Assembly (NCBI RefSeq): GCF_002920915.1
Contig: NZ_PQVF01000004.1
Location: 62,001-126,000, forward strand
DNA length: 64,000 nucleotides
Direction of reading: 5' to 3'
Source: Solitalea longa
GTDB taxonomy: Bacteria > Bacteroidota > Bacteroidia > Sphingobacteriales > Sphingobacteriaceae
The translations under genes and the position numbers were made by a program. The notes under the pieces are model-generated. The model had not been told where the DNA came from. It saw only the letters and a list, made by a program, of their open reading frames with translations, and did no database searches. Of this stretch, positions 35,466 through 43,916 are shown in pieces (position 1 is the stretch's first letter; every line of letters begins with the position of its first letter).

Positions 35466-36209
35466 TTAAATTGCGCTTACCGGGCTATGATCTATCTCTT
35501 TCAGGTATTCGAGGTATAAATTCAGGGCTTGATGTTTTTTATCATCAAACACATAATCAATTTTATGTAAAAGATAATCATCCAAATCGAAATCGACACG
35601 CTTTTCCATGGTTTTTAACAACTCCTTGCGATGAGCTATTCCATAAGCCAAGGCCCTGTTCAACTCCGCTTTCAGTTGTTCGTTAATCGGTTTATTTGCC
35701 GCCCAAACAGCAAAAGCAAAAGGTAAGCCTGTAAAGTTCATCCATTCCTCTGCCAAGTCGTAAGCATAATTAAAATCCTGTTTGCGGCCAAAAGTACGGT
35801 CGCCGATCAACACCTGTGCATCCGCTTCACCTTCATGCAAAATTATAGGATCTATTTTCCAGTATTTTTTCATTAAAATGCGGGCCAGATTGTTTGAAGT
35901 GCGTGATTGTGGATCTAACCGAATGGTAGTAATTTCTTCAACAGGAACATCACTGAATATAAATACAGAATTAACCGCCCCGGTTGCCCCAATGCAAAAA
36001 TCGCCAATGATCTCATAATAGGGTAAGCGTAAAAGCGCCGCCACAGGAATCAAACCAACATCTACTTTATCATCAATCAGCTTTTGTGCACAATCGGCAG
36101 GGATATCTAGCGAAAGTTCGATCTTATCTAAAACATTTGAATGTTCAATACCGTACAAAAACGGTTTAGTATTGGTATATGATACTGCCGAAACTCTTAA
36201 TTTCTCCAT
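35466..36209 (-). CDS. mqnA: Chorismate dehydratase of the futalosine menaquinone pathway
   Basis: 247 residues of the MqnA/MqnD periplasmic-binding-protein-like fold. It opens with LRVSAVSYTNTKPFLYGI, then DIPADCAQKLIDDKVDVGLIPVAALL and IGATGAVNSVFIFS, which are MqnA signatures; LNRALAYGIAHRKEL is in the last helices. MqnA dehydrates chorismate to 3-enolpyruvylbenzoate. It lies 4 bases after the phosphatase gene and close to mqnE, whose product uses this compound. Distinguished from MqnD by the opening and by its position with mqnE. Confidence 0.93.
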   Translation of the reverse strand: MEKLRVSAVSYTNTKPFLYGIEHSNVLDKIELSLDIPADCAQKLIDDKVDVGLIPVAALLRLPYYEIIGDFCIGATGAVNSVFIFSDVPVEEITTIRLDPQSRTSNNLARILMKKYWKIDPIILHEGEADAQVLIGDRTFGRKQDFNYAYDLAEEWMNFTGLPFAFAVWAANKPINEQLKAELNRALAYGIAHRKELLKTMEKRVDFDLDDYLLHKIDYVFDDKKHQALNLYLEYLKEIDHSPVSAI

Positions 36210-36213
36210 CTCT

Positions 36214-36894
36214 CTATTTCTCCAAGTGAGTCAGCGAATTAAATGTAATTAATTCAAACTGCTGCCCGTCGTAACCCAATGTATATAATGATGTATTTTG
36301 ATGGATAAACTTATCCATATGCCTAAATTCGATATTCAACAAACCACATAACAAAATGCGCATAGCACGACCGTGCATGCAGATCAACACATTTTTCTCC
36401 TCCTCTTTGCTTAATACAAATTCCATGGCCTGCATTTGACGTTCGCTAACTTCCAAAGGACTTTCGCCACCAGTAAAACGCACATCATAATAACCATCGG
36501 TCCAGGCGCTGGTAACAGCTGTAAAACTGTCGATAACATCCATTTTATAAGGTTTTCCTTCGTTTTCTCCCCAATCCAGCTCATCGAAGCCAGCGTATTG
36601 TTCCCACACCAGGCCTTTTGAAATAAAAGGTTCCATGGTTTGATGGGTACGCTTTAATGTAGAGGTATAAACTTTATCAAAGGGAATATGTTTGTAAGAA
36701 TGATAAAATGAATCCGCTTGCTCACGTCCCAGTTGGTTTAAATCCGTATTCACTCCACGACCCTGCACTACGCCGTTACGGTTGTAATCGGTTTCGCCAT
36801 GTCGCACAACGTACAGTATCTTCTTGTAATCCCGGTTTTGAACGTCAACTTCACCTTCCTGAAACGCCGGGTGATTCATAAAAATTTCCTTCAT
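36214..36894 (-). CDS. Histidine phosphatase family protein in the menaquinone operon
   Basis: 226 residues of the phosphoglycerate-mutase-like (histidine phosphatase) superfamily. The catalytic RHG is Arg31-His32-Gly33 in YVVRHGETDYN. The second arginine is in STLKRTHQTMEP, GFDELDWGENEGKPY supplies the acid, and the second histidine is in ICMHGRAMRILL. Most relatives act on small phosphate esters. Its place between mqnE and mqnA suggests a role near menaquinone or its precursors, but no phosphatase step is known in the futalosine route. Confidence 0.87.
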   Translation of the reverse strand: MKEIFMNHPAFQEGEVDVQNRDYKKILYVVRHGETDYNRNGVVQGRGVNTDLNQLGREQADSFYHSYKHIPFDKVYTSTLKRTHQTMEPFISKGLVWEQYAGFDELDWGENEGKPYKMDVIDSFTAVTSAWTDGYYDVRFTGGESPLEVSERQMQAMEFVLSKEEEKNVLICMHGRAMRILLCGLLNIEFRHMDKFIHQNTSLYTLGYDGQQFELITFNSLTHLEK

Positions 36895-36898
36895 TCTT

Positions 36899-36936
36899 TA
36901 TAGTTTAGTGGTCCATGGTCAACAGTCCATAGAATA
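36899..36936. repeat. Simple direct-repeat element (gtccat / cata type)
   Basis: gtggtccatggtcaacagtc and the catagaatag after it form two imperfect copies of a ggtcca(t/g)-like unit between mqnE and the phosphatase gene. A related sequence is at 40328-40380. A short tandem gtactttgtactt (36967-36980) lies alongside. Confidence 0.5.
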
Positions 36937-36985
36937 GCTTTCAGCATCATTATCTGTTTTGAACCTGTACTTTGTACTTCTAACT

Positions 36986-38194
36986 TTAATTAATGCCTTC
37001 GTTAATAACCGGCAAGGCGATAAAGCCAGCTTCTTTCTCTTCGGCACTGAAATCGTAATTATTATAATCGGTGAGCACATTATACAACGTATCGCGTTCA
37101 ACCGGATGACGATTTACATGTTTGATCAAGTCAACCAATTCGCGGGTGCTCATTGCCGGATGTTGTTCTTCCGAACCGGCCATTGAGTAAATCTTGGTCG
37201 TATCGTCAATAGTCCCGTCAATATCATCAACACCAAAAGCCAGGGAAAGCTGTGTGGTATCGCGGCCGATCATGGCCCAGTATGATTTAATGTGATCGAA
37301 ATTATCTAAATAAATACGGCTTACGGCGTAGTTCTTCAGGTCTTCAATTACAGAAACCTCTGCTACGTTCGACATTTGATTGTCTTTATTTCTGAATTTC
37401 AGTGGAATAAATGTTTGGAAACCACCGGTACGGTCCTGAAGTTTACGCAGTTCCTCCAAATGGTGGATACGGTGCCAATAACTTTCGATATGGCCGTACA
37501 GGATAGTTGCATTGGAGCGCATACCCAATTTATGCCATTCCTCATGAATTTGCAGCCACTGCTCACCGGTACATTTATCGGCAGCGATCTTTTCCCGAAT
37601 TTCAGGATGGAAGATCTCCGCTCCTCCTCCCGGCATTGATTCAAGGCCGGCTTCCTTCATCAGGCGCATGCCATCAGCATAGCTGAGCTTGGCTTTTTTA
37701 AAGATATAATGATATTCAACAGGTGTAAGCGCTTTAACATGCAGCTCCGGACGGTGTGCTTTTATTGCTCTGAACAATTCGGTATAAAACTTAAAATCAT
37801 ACTGTGGTAAAACTCCACCAACAATATGGGCTTCAGTAACCGGCTGTCCATCGTATTTCTTAACGATGTTCATCATATCCTCCATCGTTAACTCCCAGCC
37901 TTCGGCACGTTGCTTAATTAAGCGTGAATACGAACAGAATTTACAGTCGTACACGCATAAATTAGTAGGTTCAATATGAAAATTGCGATTGAAATACGTG
38001 AAATCACCATGTCTCTTTTCCCTGATGTAATTGGCTAAGGTTCCGAGATAACCTAGATCGCCCTTTTCAAAAAGCAACACACCTTCATCGAAAGTAATGC
38101 GTTCACTGTTTTTTACTTTTTGAGCAATATTTTTTAATTCGGGAGCAAGATGTGGATCTGCTAATAGTATGTCGATTTGTGTTTCAGATCTCAT
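36986..38194 (-). CDS. mqnE: Aminofutalosine synthase (radical SAM)
   Basis: 402 residues. The radical-SAM cluster motif is Cys80-x3-Cys84-x2-Cys87 in EPTNLCVYDCKFCSYS. EAHIVGGVLP, AGLESMPGGGAEIF, MRSNATILYGHIES and RTGGFQTFIPL match MqnE rather than MqnC (MqnC has a different ATMMFGH-type loop), and KIYSMAGSEEQHP with NRHPVERDTLYN completes the pattern. It joins 3-enolpyruvylbenzoate and S-adenosylmethionine to make aminofutalosine. First gene of the operon, with a -7 promoter element 14 bases upstream. Confidence 0.92.
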   Translation of the reverse strand: MRSETQIDILLADPHLAPELKNIAQKVKNSERITFDEGVLLFEKGDLGYLGTLANYIREKRHGDFTYFNRNFHIEPTNLCVYDCKFCSYSRLIKQRAEGWELTMEDMMNIVKKYDGQPVTEAHIVGGVLPQYDFKFYTELFRAIKAHRPELHVKALTPVEYHYIFKKAKLSYADGMRLMKEAGLESMPGGGAEIFHPEIREKIAADKCTGEQWLQIHEEWHKLGMRSNATILYGHIESYWHRIHHLEELRKLQDRTGGFQTFIPLKFRNKDNQMSNVAEVSVIEDLKNYAVSRIYLDNFDHIKSYWAMIGRDTTQLSLAFGVDDIDGTIDDTTKIYSMAGSEEQHPAMSTRELVDLIKHVNRHPVERDTLYNVLTDYNNYDFSAEEKEAGFIALPVINEGIN

Positions 38195-38208
38195 GTACTA
38201 AGTTTTGA

Positions 38209-38216
38209 CAAAAATA
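38209..38216 (-). promoter_or_regulatory. -7 promoter element of the menaquinone operon
   Basis: On the minus strand reads TATTTTTG (TAnnTTTG), 14 bases before the mqnE start, giving a short leader. Confidence 0.5.
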
Positions 38217-38337
38217 GAAAACCTTTGATAGCTTCTAAGGCTAAAAAGAAATTTAAACGGTTTAGTTCGTTGATAATAGTCGCAAATAGTAATCATCACT
38301 GACTACCGCTTTAAACTTCAAAAGGTTGGAAAAGTTT

Positions 38338-39198
38338 TCAAAGGTGCGAATTATTCGCCAATAAAGTAAGTTTCTTCAAGCAATCTACCCGTAGTTTTTC
38401 AATAAAAACATTGAGATTCAATACTCTATGCGTCAAATGTTGGTCGCGTTCATTCTCATTAATATGCTTAGTAACAAATTTACAAAGCAGTTCATAGTCA
38501 TGTAATTTTCCTAATTCCTCCTGCAAATGGTCAATATGCTCTAATGTAATAGTAGGAGGCAAAGGTTTATGAAATAGCTTGCTCAACAGTAAAACATGCT
38601 TTAATCGAGCCCTGATATGATGCAACTGATCTTTATCCGGACCGCGCAAGAGTTCTTCTTCAATATTAAGTTTATCGTTACTAAATGCTTTTAAAGCATC
38701 AGCAAGCCGGTTCTTTTTGGTATCAGGTTCGATATAATTTGCAAGGATATTCAAACTCTCATTTGCTTCTTCTGTTTGATAGTTGTCTATTTTATTGATG
38801 AATTTATCCTTAAGTTGATGTCTTTCAGCTGCAAGTAGTTCATGTAAATCCTCAATCCATTTATTTTCATCTGAGAAATAATGGCGAAGATGCTTCTCCA
38901 GCTGATGATTATCGCGCAAACTACCCGCATGTTTGAACAACTTTTTGAAAGGTTCGAAGATTTTTAGTTTTGGATCAGGAGAATTGAGGTGATGATCATA
39001 TAAAATGCATAAAGCCTTAATAGTTTTAAGCTTTAAACGCAGCGTGTGCAGGTTTTCATTTGAACAATCATCTGACAACAAGGCCAAAACCTCATTTAAA
39101 TCAGAAGAAAGTGTATCGATACTATGATTTTCTGTTTCCACATGCTGATTCTTTATTAAATTTAGGCTTTTTAAAACACGTTCTACAATTATCAACAT
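38338..39198 (-). CDS. CHAD domain protein
   Basis: 286 residues, almost entirely helical and rich in conserved His, Lys and Arg. LHTLRLKLKTIKALC, LHHIRARLKHVLLLSKLF and DHLQEELGKLHDYELL match the repeated CHAD (conserved histidine alpha-helical domain) pattern with its basic pocket, known to bind inorganic polyphosphate. There is no attached CYTH triphosphatase domain, and no ppk gene is nearby. Only 14 bases separate its start from that of the divergent trans-sulfuration gene. Confidence 0.83.
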   Translation of the reverse strand: MLIIVERVLKSLNLIKNQHVETENHSIDTLSSDLNEVLALLSDDCSNENLHTLRLKLKTIKALCILYDHHLNSPDPKLKIFEPFKKLFKHAGSLRDNHQLEKHLRHYFSDENKWIEDLHELLAAERHQLKDKFINKIDNYQTEEANESLNILANYIEPDTKKNRLADALKAFSNDKLNIEEELLRGPDKDQLHHIRARLKHVLLLSKLFHKPLPPTITLEHIDHLQEELGKLHDYELLCKFVTKHINENERDQHLTHRVLNLNVFIEKLRVDCLKKLTLLANNSHL

Positions 39199-39212
39199 AC
39201 TAATTTCTTAAT

Positions 39213-40328
39213 ATGAAGCTAGAAACCTTAGCCGTACATGCAGGCAACCATCCCGACAGTGCTACCGGTGCTGTAACCTCTCCTATTCATTTATCAACCA
39301 CTTTTTTAAGAGATGACGATTTGGGTTATTCGAAAGGATTTATGTACACACGTCATAACAATCCAAACCGGCAGCAACTGGAAACCTGCCTGGCAGCATT
39401 AGAAGGTGGTGAAGCAGCATTGGCATTTGGTTCAGGTTCCGCAGCAGCATTTGCAGTTTTTCAGGCTTTACAACCAGGTGATCATATTATTGCTCCTGAT
39501 GATATGTATCATGGTTTACGCACCCAGCTTCGTCAAATATTTGTAGAATTGAAGATGTGGGTAACCTTCGTCGACTTTAATGAAATTGAGGATCATATAC
39601 GTCCGAATACCCGTTTAATTTGGATGGAAACCCCTTCAAATCCATTAATGAAAATTACCAATATCGAACGCGTTGTTCAGTTAGCAAAGCAGCATAATAT
39701 CATTACCGCTGTCGATAATACCTTTGCCACCCCCTGCATTCAACGTCCATTAGATATGGGAGTTGACCTGGTGATGCATTCAATTACTAAATATATCAAC
39801 GGCCACAGTGATGTTTTAGGAGGTGTTGTTATTACCAAAAAGAACGATGATTTCTTTGGAAGGATAAAAATGGTGCAGATTTTAGCCGGTGGAGTTCCTT
39901 CTCCTTTCGACTGCTACTTAACCCTGCGTGGAATTAAAACATTGCCTTATCGAATGAAAGGGCATTGTGAAAATGCAATGGCGTTGGCTAAATTCCTGGA
40001 GCAACATCCTAAAGTGGAAAAAGTGTATTATCCGGGCTTAGCATCTCACCCTGATCATGAAATTGCAGTTAAACAAATGAGTAATGGTTTTGGGGGTATG
40101 CTTTCTTTTGAAGTAAAAGGAGGTGCCGAAGAAGCAGTAAATGTAGCCATCTCCACCCAATTTTTTACTCAGGCTACAAGTTTGGGTGGCGTTGAAAGTT
40201 TAATTGAACACCGCGCTTCGCAGGAAGGTCCCGATACCAAAACGCCGCAAAATTTATTACGTGTATCTGTGGGTTTAGAACATATTGACGACTTGATCGC
40301 TGACATTGATCAAGCGCTCTGGAAATAG
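39213..40328 (+). CDS. Cys/Met metabolism PLP enzyme (cystathionine gamma-synthase/lyase or methionine gamma-lyase type)
   Basis: 371 residues of the trans-sulfuration family. TLAVHAGNHPDSATGAVTSP opens it; YTRHNNPNRQQLETCLAALEGGEAALAFGSG, WMETPSNPLMKITNI and VDNTFATP bind PLP, and the Schiff-base lysine is in MHSITKYINGHSD. SLGGVESLIEHRAS and LRVSVGLEHIDDLIADI complete the family pattern. The family is sure; which reaction (cystathionine synthesis, cystathionine cleavage or sulfhydrylation) is not decided by sequence alone. It is transcribed alone. Confidence 0.9.
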   Translation: MKLETLAVHAGNHPDSATGAVTSPIHLSTTFLRDDDLGYSKGFMYTRHNNPNRQQLETCLAALEGGEAALAFGSGSAAAFAVFQALQPGDHIIAPDDMYHGLRTQLRQIFVELKMWVTFVDFNEIEDHIRPNTRLIWMETPSNPLMKITNIERVVQLAKQHNIITAVDNTFATPCIQRPLDMGVDLVMHSITKYINGHSDVLGGVVITKKNDDFFGRIKMVQILAGGVPSPFDCYLTLRGIKTLPYRMKGHCENAMALAKFLEQHPKVEKVYYPGLASHPDHEIAVKQMSNGFGGMLSFEVKGGAEEAVNVAISTQFFTQATSLGGVESLIEHRASQEGPDTKTPQNLLRVSVGLEHIDDLIADIDQALWK

Positions 40329-40380
40329 TTCATCGTCGATAGTTGATAGACCATAGTTATAGGCTATTGTCTATCAGCTA
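40328..40380. repeat. Simple repeat element (gatagttgatag / accatag type)
   Basis: Tandem-like run containing gtcgatagttgatagaccat and further copies to 40380, with a partial inverted arrangement (tgatagaccatag and ctattgtctatcag). It is related to the element at 36899-36936 and lies immediately after the trans-sulfuration gene. Confidence 0.55.
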
Positions 40381-40452
40381 CTTTGTTGTTTTACCACCCA
40401 TTTTGGTTAACACACTATCTACGGGTTCCCAAAGTTCTATTTGTCCGCACAT
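40378..40452 (-). CDS. Possible 24-residue micro-ORF
   Basis: ATG at 40452 to TAG at 40378 encodes a peptide starting MCGQIELWEPVDSVLTKMGG. It begins 26 bases after the stop of the frameshifted membrane protein gene on the same strand. The composition looks coding rather than random, but no family is recognised and an in-frame stop lies just upstream. Could also be the decayed end of another gene. Confidence 0.25.
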   Translation of the reverse strand: MCGQIELWEPVDSVLTKMGGKTTK

Positions 40453-40478
40453 ATTTTAAAAATCATTATAGAACTTGA

Positions 40479-41095
40479 TTATTTTCCAACTAATATCCCA
40501 TATTCTTTAGGAATAACAACCACATTAAAGCGATTGGTCAAGCCGTAAAATAAAGTAAGGGTTAAAATCGATCCAATTAGCAAAATGAGAACCGATTGCG
40601 TTTTAGGTGTTAGCAAGAGTAACGAATGCTTCATCTTTTTATGATGAATGGAAGCAACATGTCCGAAAAATGCGAGAATTGCCAATCCGTAGTACGGCGC
40701 AAAAAAAAGACTGTAAGGAAATGTGTTTAACCCGGCTACTCCGAAATAAAAATTGGTATCCAGATTCAAAATATACCTTCCTGTAAAAACAGCACCAAGA
40801 TGAATAACAAAAAACAAGGCCAGATATAAACCACTGTAAATATGCAGTTTCTCAAAAAAGGTAGAAACCTCTTTACGATTGACAACAAACAGCTTTAGGC
40901 CCGATATAACCTGTATAACAACGGCTGTAAGAAGAACTGTTTCAGAAATAGTATTACGTAAACATGCCGTAACAACTTCATTGCTGCTATGTGATTTTCG
41001 GCACCCCAAATACTGCAAAAATGGTTACAGAGATGCATTGCTACGAAAATAGCAATCACCACTCCCGAAACATAATGTAGTTGTCTGATTTTCAT
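40479..41095 (-). pseudogene. Frameshifted integral membrane protein (cytochrome b-like helix bundle)
   Basis: Two overlapping frames together give one protein of about 205 residues: the first encodes MKIRQLHYVSGVVIAIFVAM to ENHIAAMKLLRHVY, the second continues as RNTISETVLLTAVVIQVI and runs to the stop. A single missing base near 40957 explains the break. Six membrane helices with conserved histidines (His7, His21, His25, and others in HIYSGLYLALFFVIHLG) resemble a heme-binding succinate-dehydrogenase-b or ferric-reductase-like bundle; that assignment is by pattern. It ends the operon of the DinB gene. Could be a sequencing error rather than a true pseudogene. Confidence 0.7.
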
Positions 41096-41124
41096 TGGTA
41101 GATTTGGTTTCGATTCCGTAAAAG

Positions 41125-41586
41125 CTAGTTGTTAACCAGTTTTTTTAATGCCATAATATAGCCCAAGTGTAAGCCCTCGTGATATATAATAAAATCAAGT
41201 GCTTCTTCGATATTGTTTAATTCGACACCATACCGGGTTGTCCATGAAGTATAATTATCAAAAACATGGTTTTCATAGTCAGTTTCAAACTGATCGAGCA
41301 CAGAAATCAATAAGCCTTTAATTGTTTCCACTTCTTCACCGTTTACCAACCCTTCTGGTTTGGTTCCCGGTCGGTGGTTGTTGAATAAATGCTCATCAAT
41401 AGTTACAGGATTACCCGAACGAACATAGCAAACTCCTTGTTTACTGGCGAGCAAATGGCCAAGGTGCCAAACGATGTTGTTGTTAAATCCTTCAGGAATT
41501 TTATTCAATTGTTCAACAGTAAGTTCGTTGATTACACTTAAAGTAAAAGCTCGCGTTTTTCTTAATGTTTCAATTTGTCTGTTCAT
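41125..41586 (-). CDS. DinB family protein
   Basis: 153 residues forming a four-helix bundle of the DinB/YfiT type. The three metal-ligand histidines are in NIVWHLGHLLASKQG and IIYHEGLHLGYI, the usual places. Members are metal-dependent hydrolases or thiol (bacillithiol/mycothiol) transferases. The partner thiol in this organism is unknown. It starts 10 bases after the SGNH hydrolase gene and belongs to that operon. Confidence 0.87.
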   Translation of the reverse strand: MNRQIETLRKTRAFTLSVINELTVEQLNKIPEGFNNNIVWHLGHLLASKQGVCYVRSGNPVTIDEHLFNNHRPGTKPEGLVNGEEVETIKGLLISVLDQFETDYENHVFDNYTSWTTRYGVELNNIEEALDFIIYHEGLHLGYIMALKKLVNN

Positions 41587-41596
41587 GTTTGTGTTT

Positions 41597-42352
41597 TTAG
41601 TTTTTCAAATCTTCCCAGCCTACTTTGGTTGTAAGTGCTGAGGTATTTAATTGTGTCAATTCATTTAAAATGCAATTAGCAAATAGGCAAGCTCCATCTT
41701 TATTTAGGTGAATGCCGTCAATAGTTAAAAACAGATTTCTTTTGCTGCTTAGTTTGCCGGTATTAATTGCCAATTGATCAAATAGGGTAATTGCCCAAAA
41801 GCTATCAAGACAGTAAGCCGATTGCGGTTTATCTTTCAGAAAGAGCTCGAATTCATGACCTAGATCTGCCAATAACAGGTTTTCATCCGAAGCAACTTTT
41901 CTAATTGCCTGGTTGAATTCGTTTCGATGGAAATTGGATGGAGAGCTTAAATCTTCGCCAATACAGCCCACTGTGAGCAATATCAGTTTGCCATTAAAAA
42001 GTGTTTTAATATCCTGCACGGTTTTTTTTAGCAAAATATAGCTTTCGTCGAAATGAGCAAATGGCTGATATCCCTTTTTCAACTGCTGGCTGTAAGCAAA
42101 ATTGAAGAGTTTACCTTTGGCTTTAAAAGTTGGCAACAATAGATCGTTATAACCTCCTTGTAAAATTATGTAATCATAATTATTATTCAGCTTTAAATGG
42201 GACAATAGCCGCGTGAATATAACATTACAGGTTTCGCCATCATTACCCAAATTGGTTATGTTAAATTCAGGATGGTGATTCCCAATAATATAAACGAAAC
42301 TTTCGCCCAGTTTTCCTTTAGTGATACTGTCACCAATGAATAACAAATTCAT
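41597..42352 (-). CDS. SGNH/GDSL-type hydrolase
   Basis: 251 residues. The four SGNH blocks are visible: nucleophile Ser in LLFIGDSITKG, Gly in TNLGNDGETC, Asn in LQGGYNDLLLP and the Asp-x-x-His of TIDGIHLNKDG. It has no signal peptide, so it is a cytosolic esterase-like enzyme, probably on an acyl or acetyl ester. It is between the decarboxylase and DinB genes in one operon (gaps of 13 and 10 bases). Confidence 0.88.
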   Translation of the reverse strand: MNLLFIGDSITKGKLGESFVYIIGNHHPEFNITNLGNDGETCNVIFTRLLSHLKLNNNYDYIILQGGYNDLLLPTFKAKGKLFNFAYSQQLKKGYQPFAHFDESYILLKKTVQDIKTLFNGKLILLTVGCIGEDLSSPSNFHRNEFNQAIRKVASDENLLLADLGHEFELFLKDKPQSAYCLDSFWAITLFDQLAINTGKLSSKRNLFLTIDGIHLNKDGACLFANCILNELTQLNTSALTTKVGWEDLKN

Positions 42353-42365
42353 ATTATTAAAACGA

Positions 42366-43763
42366 TTATATAAATAAACCTTCCATCTCTTTGATTACCA
42401 ATTCAATATCTTGTTTAGAAGTTCTCCAGTTTACAAAGGCAGCACGGATTCCATTTTTTCCTTGGTAAACCGTAGGTGTCATAAACACTTTGCCGGTCTC
42501 GTTCAATAATTGGAGGAATTTTGAAACGCTCCCTTGCTGCTCCTCACCTTTTAATGTAAAACAAACATTGTTCAACCTAACAGGAGCTAATAGTTCGAAA
42601 TTGGAACTATTCTGAATGTATGTTCCGAATTGTTTCGCCAATTCCACCGAATTTTCAACAATATCACTGTATCCATTTTTACCATAAGCATTTAGGGTAA
42701 ACCAGGCGGGCAAAGCCTTCAATCGCCGGGAATTCTCCGGCAGAAAATTTAAATAGTTAAAATTCGTCAATGGATCGCCCAAATAAGGTGCGTTGGAATT
42801 TTGGTAGGTCTCGGATTGCAAAACTCTATGTGTTTCCTTAATCAAAAAGAAAGCACTTTCATAAGGAACATTTAACCATTTATGGCAATCAATGGTAATA
42901 CTATCGGCAACCTCCCAGCCGCTTAACAGCGATCTGTATTTAGGAGAACAGGCCGCAAAACCACCAAATGCCGCATCAATATGTAACCAGAAATTATATT
43001 TAGCTTTAAGCTGGGCAATTGCTTTGAAATCGTCAAAATCAACTGTGTTCACCGTGCCGGCATTGGCAATAAGTATAAATGGCTGACCATTTAAGGCTTT
43101 TATTCTTGTTTCCAGATCTTCGATATCGATTGCTTCCCGATTTCCCTTTAGCACATTTACCTTATCGAAATTATTGCTGCCAATACCCAGCATCGATAAC
43201 GATTTAACGACAGAAGAGTGCGGGACAGCGGAAAGGATTTTGATAGCACCACTTAACCCTTCTTTAGCATAATCTTTACCTAGTTGGCGGCCAATCCATT
43301 GTCGGCCCACTCCAAGGCATGTAAAGTTCGACATAGTCGCTCCTGTTACAAATCCACCTAAAAAGTCCGTAGGCAAACCAAATAAATCCAGCAATAATTG
43401 TATGGTTTCATTTTCAATTGAAGCCGAAATATCACCCTGTCCTTTTAGTGCCTGCGTGTTCTGATCATAAAAAGTAGCCAGCATATCGCCCATAATCGAA
43501 GCCGGTGTTGATCCGCCTGTAACAAAGCCCCAATACCTTGGGCCAGAAGAAGCCACCATTAAAGGTTCAAATTTTTCATTGAACAGGTTAAGCGTTTCCA
43601 AGCCGCCTAAACCTGTTTCGGTTAATTTGTCTGTAGGTTTAACCACTAAATTGCAAGAAGTATAGCGGTCATTGAGTTCATTCAGGTAGTCGATCCCTTG
43701 TATTTTAATGCTTTCCAATAAAAGCTCTAGGTTTTTAAGATCATCTTGTAATAGTTTATTCAT
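42366..43763 (-). CDS. PLP-dependent aromatic-amino-acid/pyridoxal-dependent decarboxylase
   Basis: 465 residues of the group II decarboxylase (DDC/GAD) family. PRYWGFVTGGSTPASIMGDM opens the substrate region; GGFVTGATMSNFTCLGVGRQ and ANAGTVNTVDFDDF bind PLP; HIDAAFGGFA holds the aspartate; and the PLP lysine is in TIDCHKWLNVPYES. AVNWRTSKQDIE is near the C-terminus. Relatives decarboxylate tyrosine, tryptophan, DOPA or similar. First gene of the operon with SGNH hydrolase, DinB and the membrane protein. Substrate not determined. Confidence 0.87.
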   Translation of the reverse strand: MNKLLQDDLKNLELLLESIKIQGIDYLNELNDRYTSCNLVVKPTDKLTETGLGGLETLNLFNEKFEPLMVASSGPRYWGFVTGGSTPASIMGDMLATFYDQNTQALKGQGDISASIENETIQLLLDLFGLPTDFLGGFVTGATMSNFTCLGVGRQWIGRQLGKDYAKEGLSGAIKILSAVPHSSVVKSLSMLGIGSNNFDKVNVLKGNREAIDIEDLETRIKALNGQPFILIANAGTVNTVDFDDFKAIAQLKAKYNFWLHIDAAFGGFAACSPKYRSLLSGWEVADSITIDCHKWLNVPYESAFFLIKETHRVLQSETYQNSNAPYLGDPLTNFNYLNFLPENSRRLKALPAWFTLNAYGKNGYSDIVENSVELAKQFGTYIQNSSNFELLAPVRLNNVCFTLKGEEQQGSVSKFLQLLNETGKVFMTPTVYQGKNGIRAAFVNWRTSKQDIELVIKEMEGLFI

Positions 43764-43916
43764 CGTATTTGTGGGGTGTTTTGCGGTTGCTAATTAATTT
43801 TCAGCCTAAATTAAATCTTTGTTTTCAGTGTGGATAGATGTTCAAGACAAGTAATTGTCCGAGTTATTAAATAAAAGAGGTTTATAAAAACAACAATATA
43901 AATGAAGCTTTTCAGA

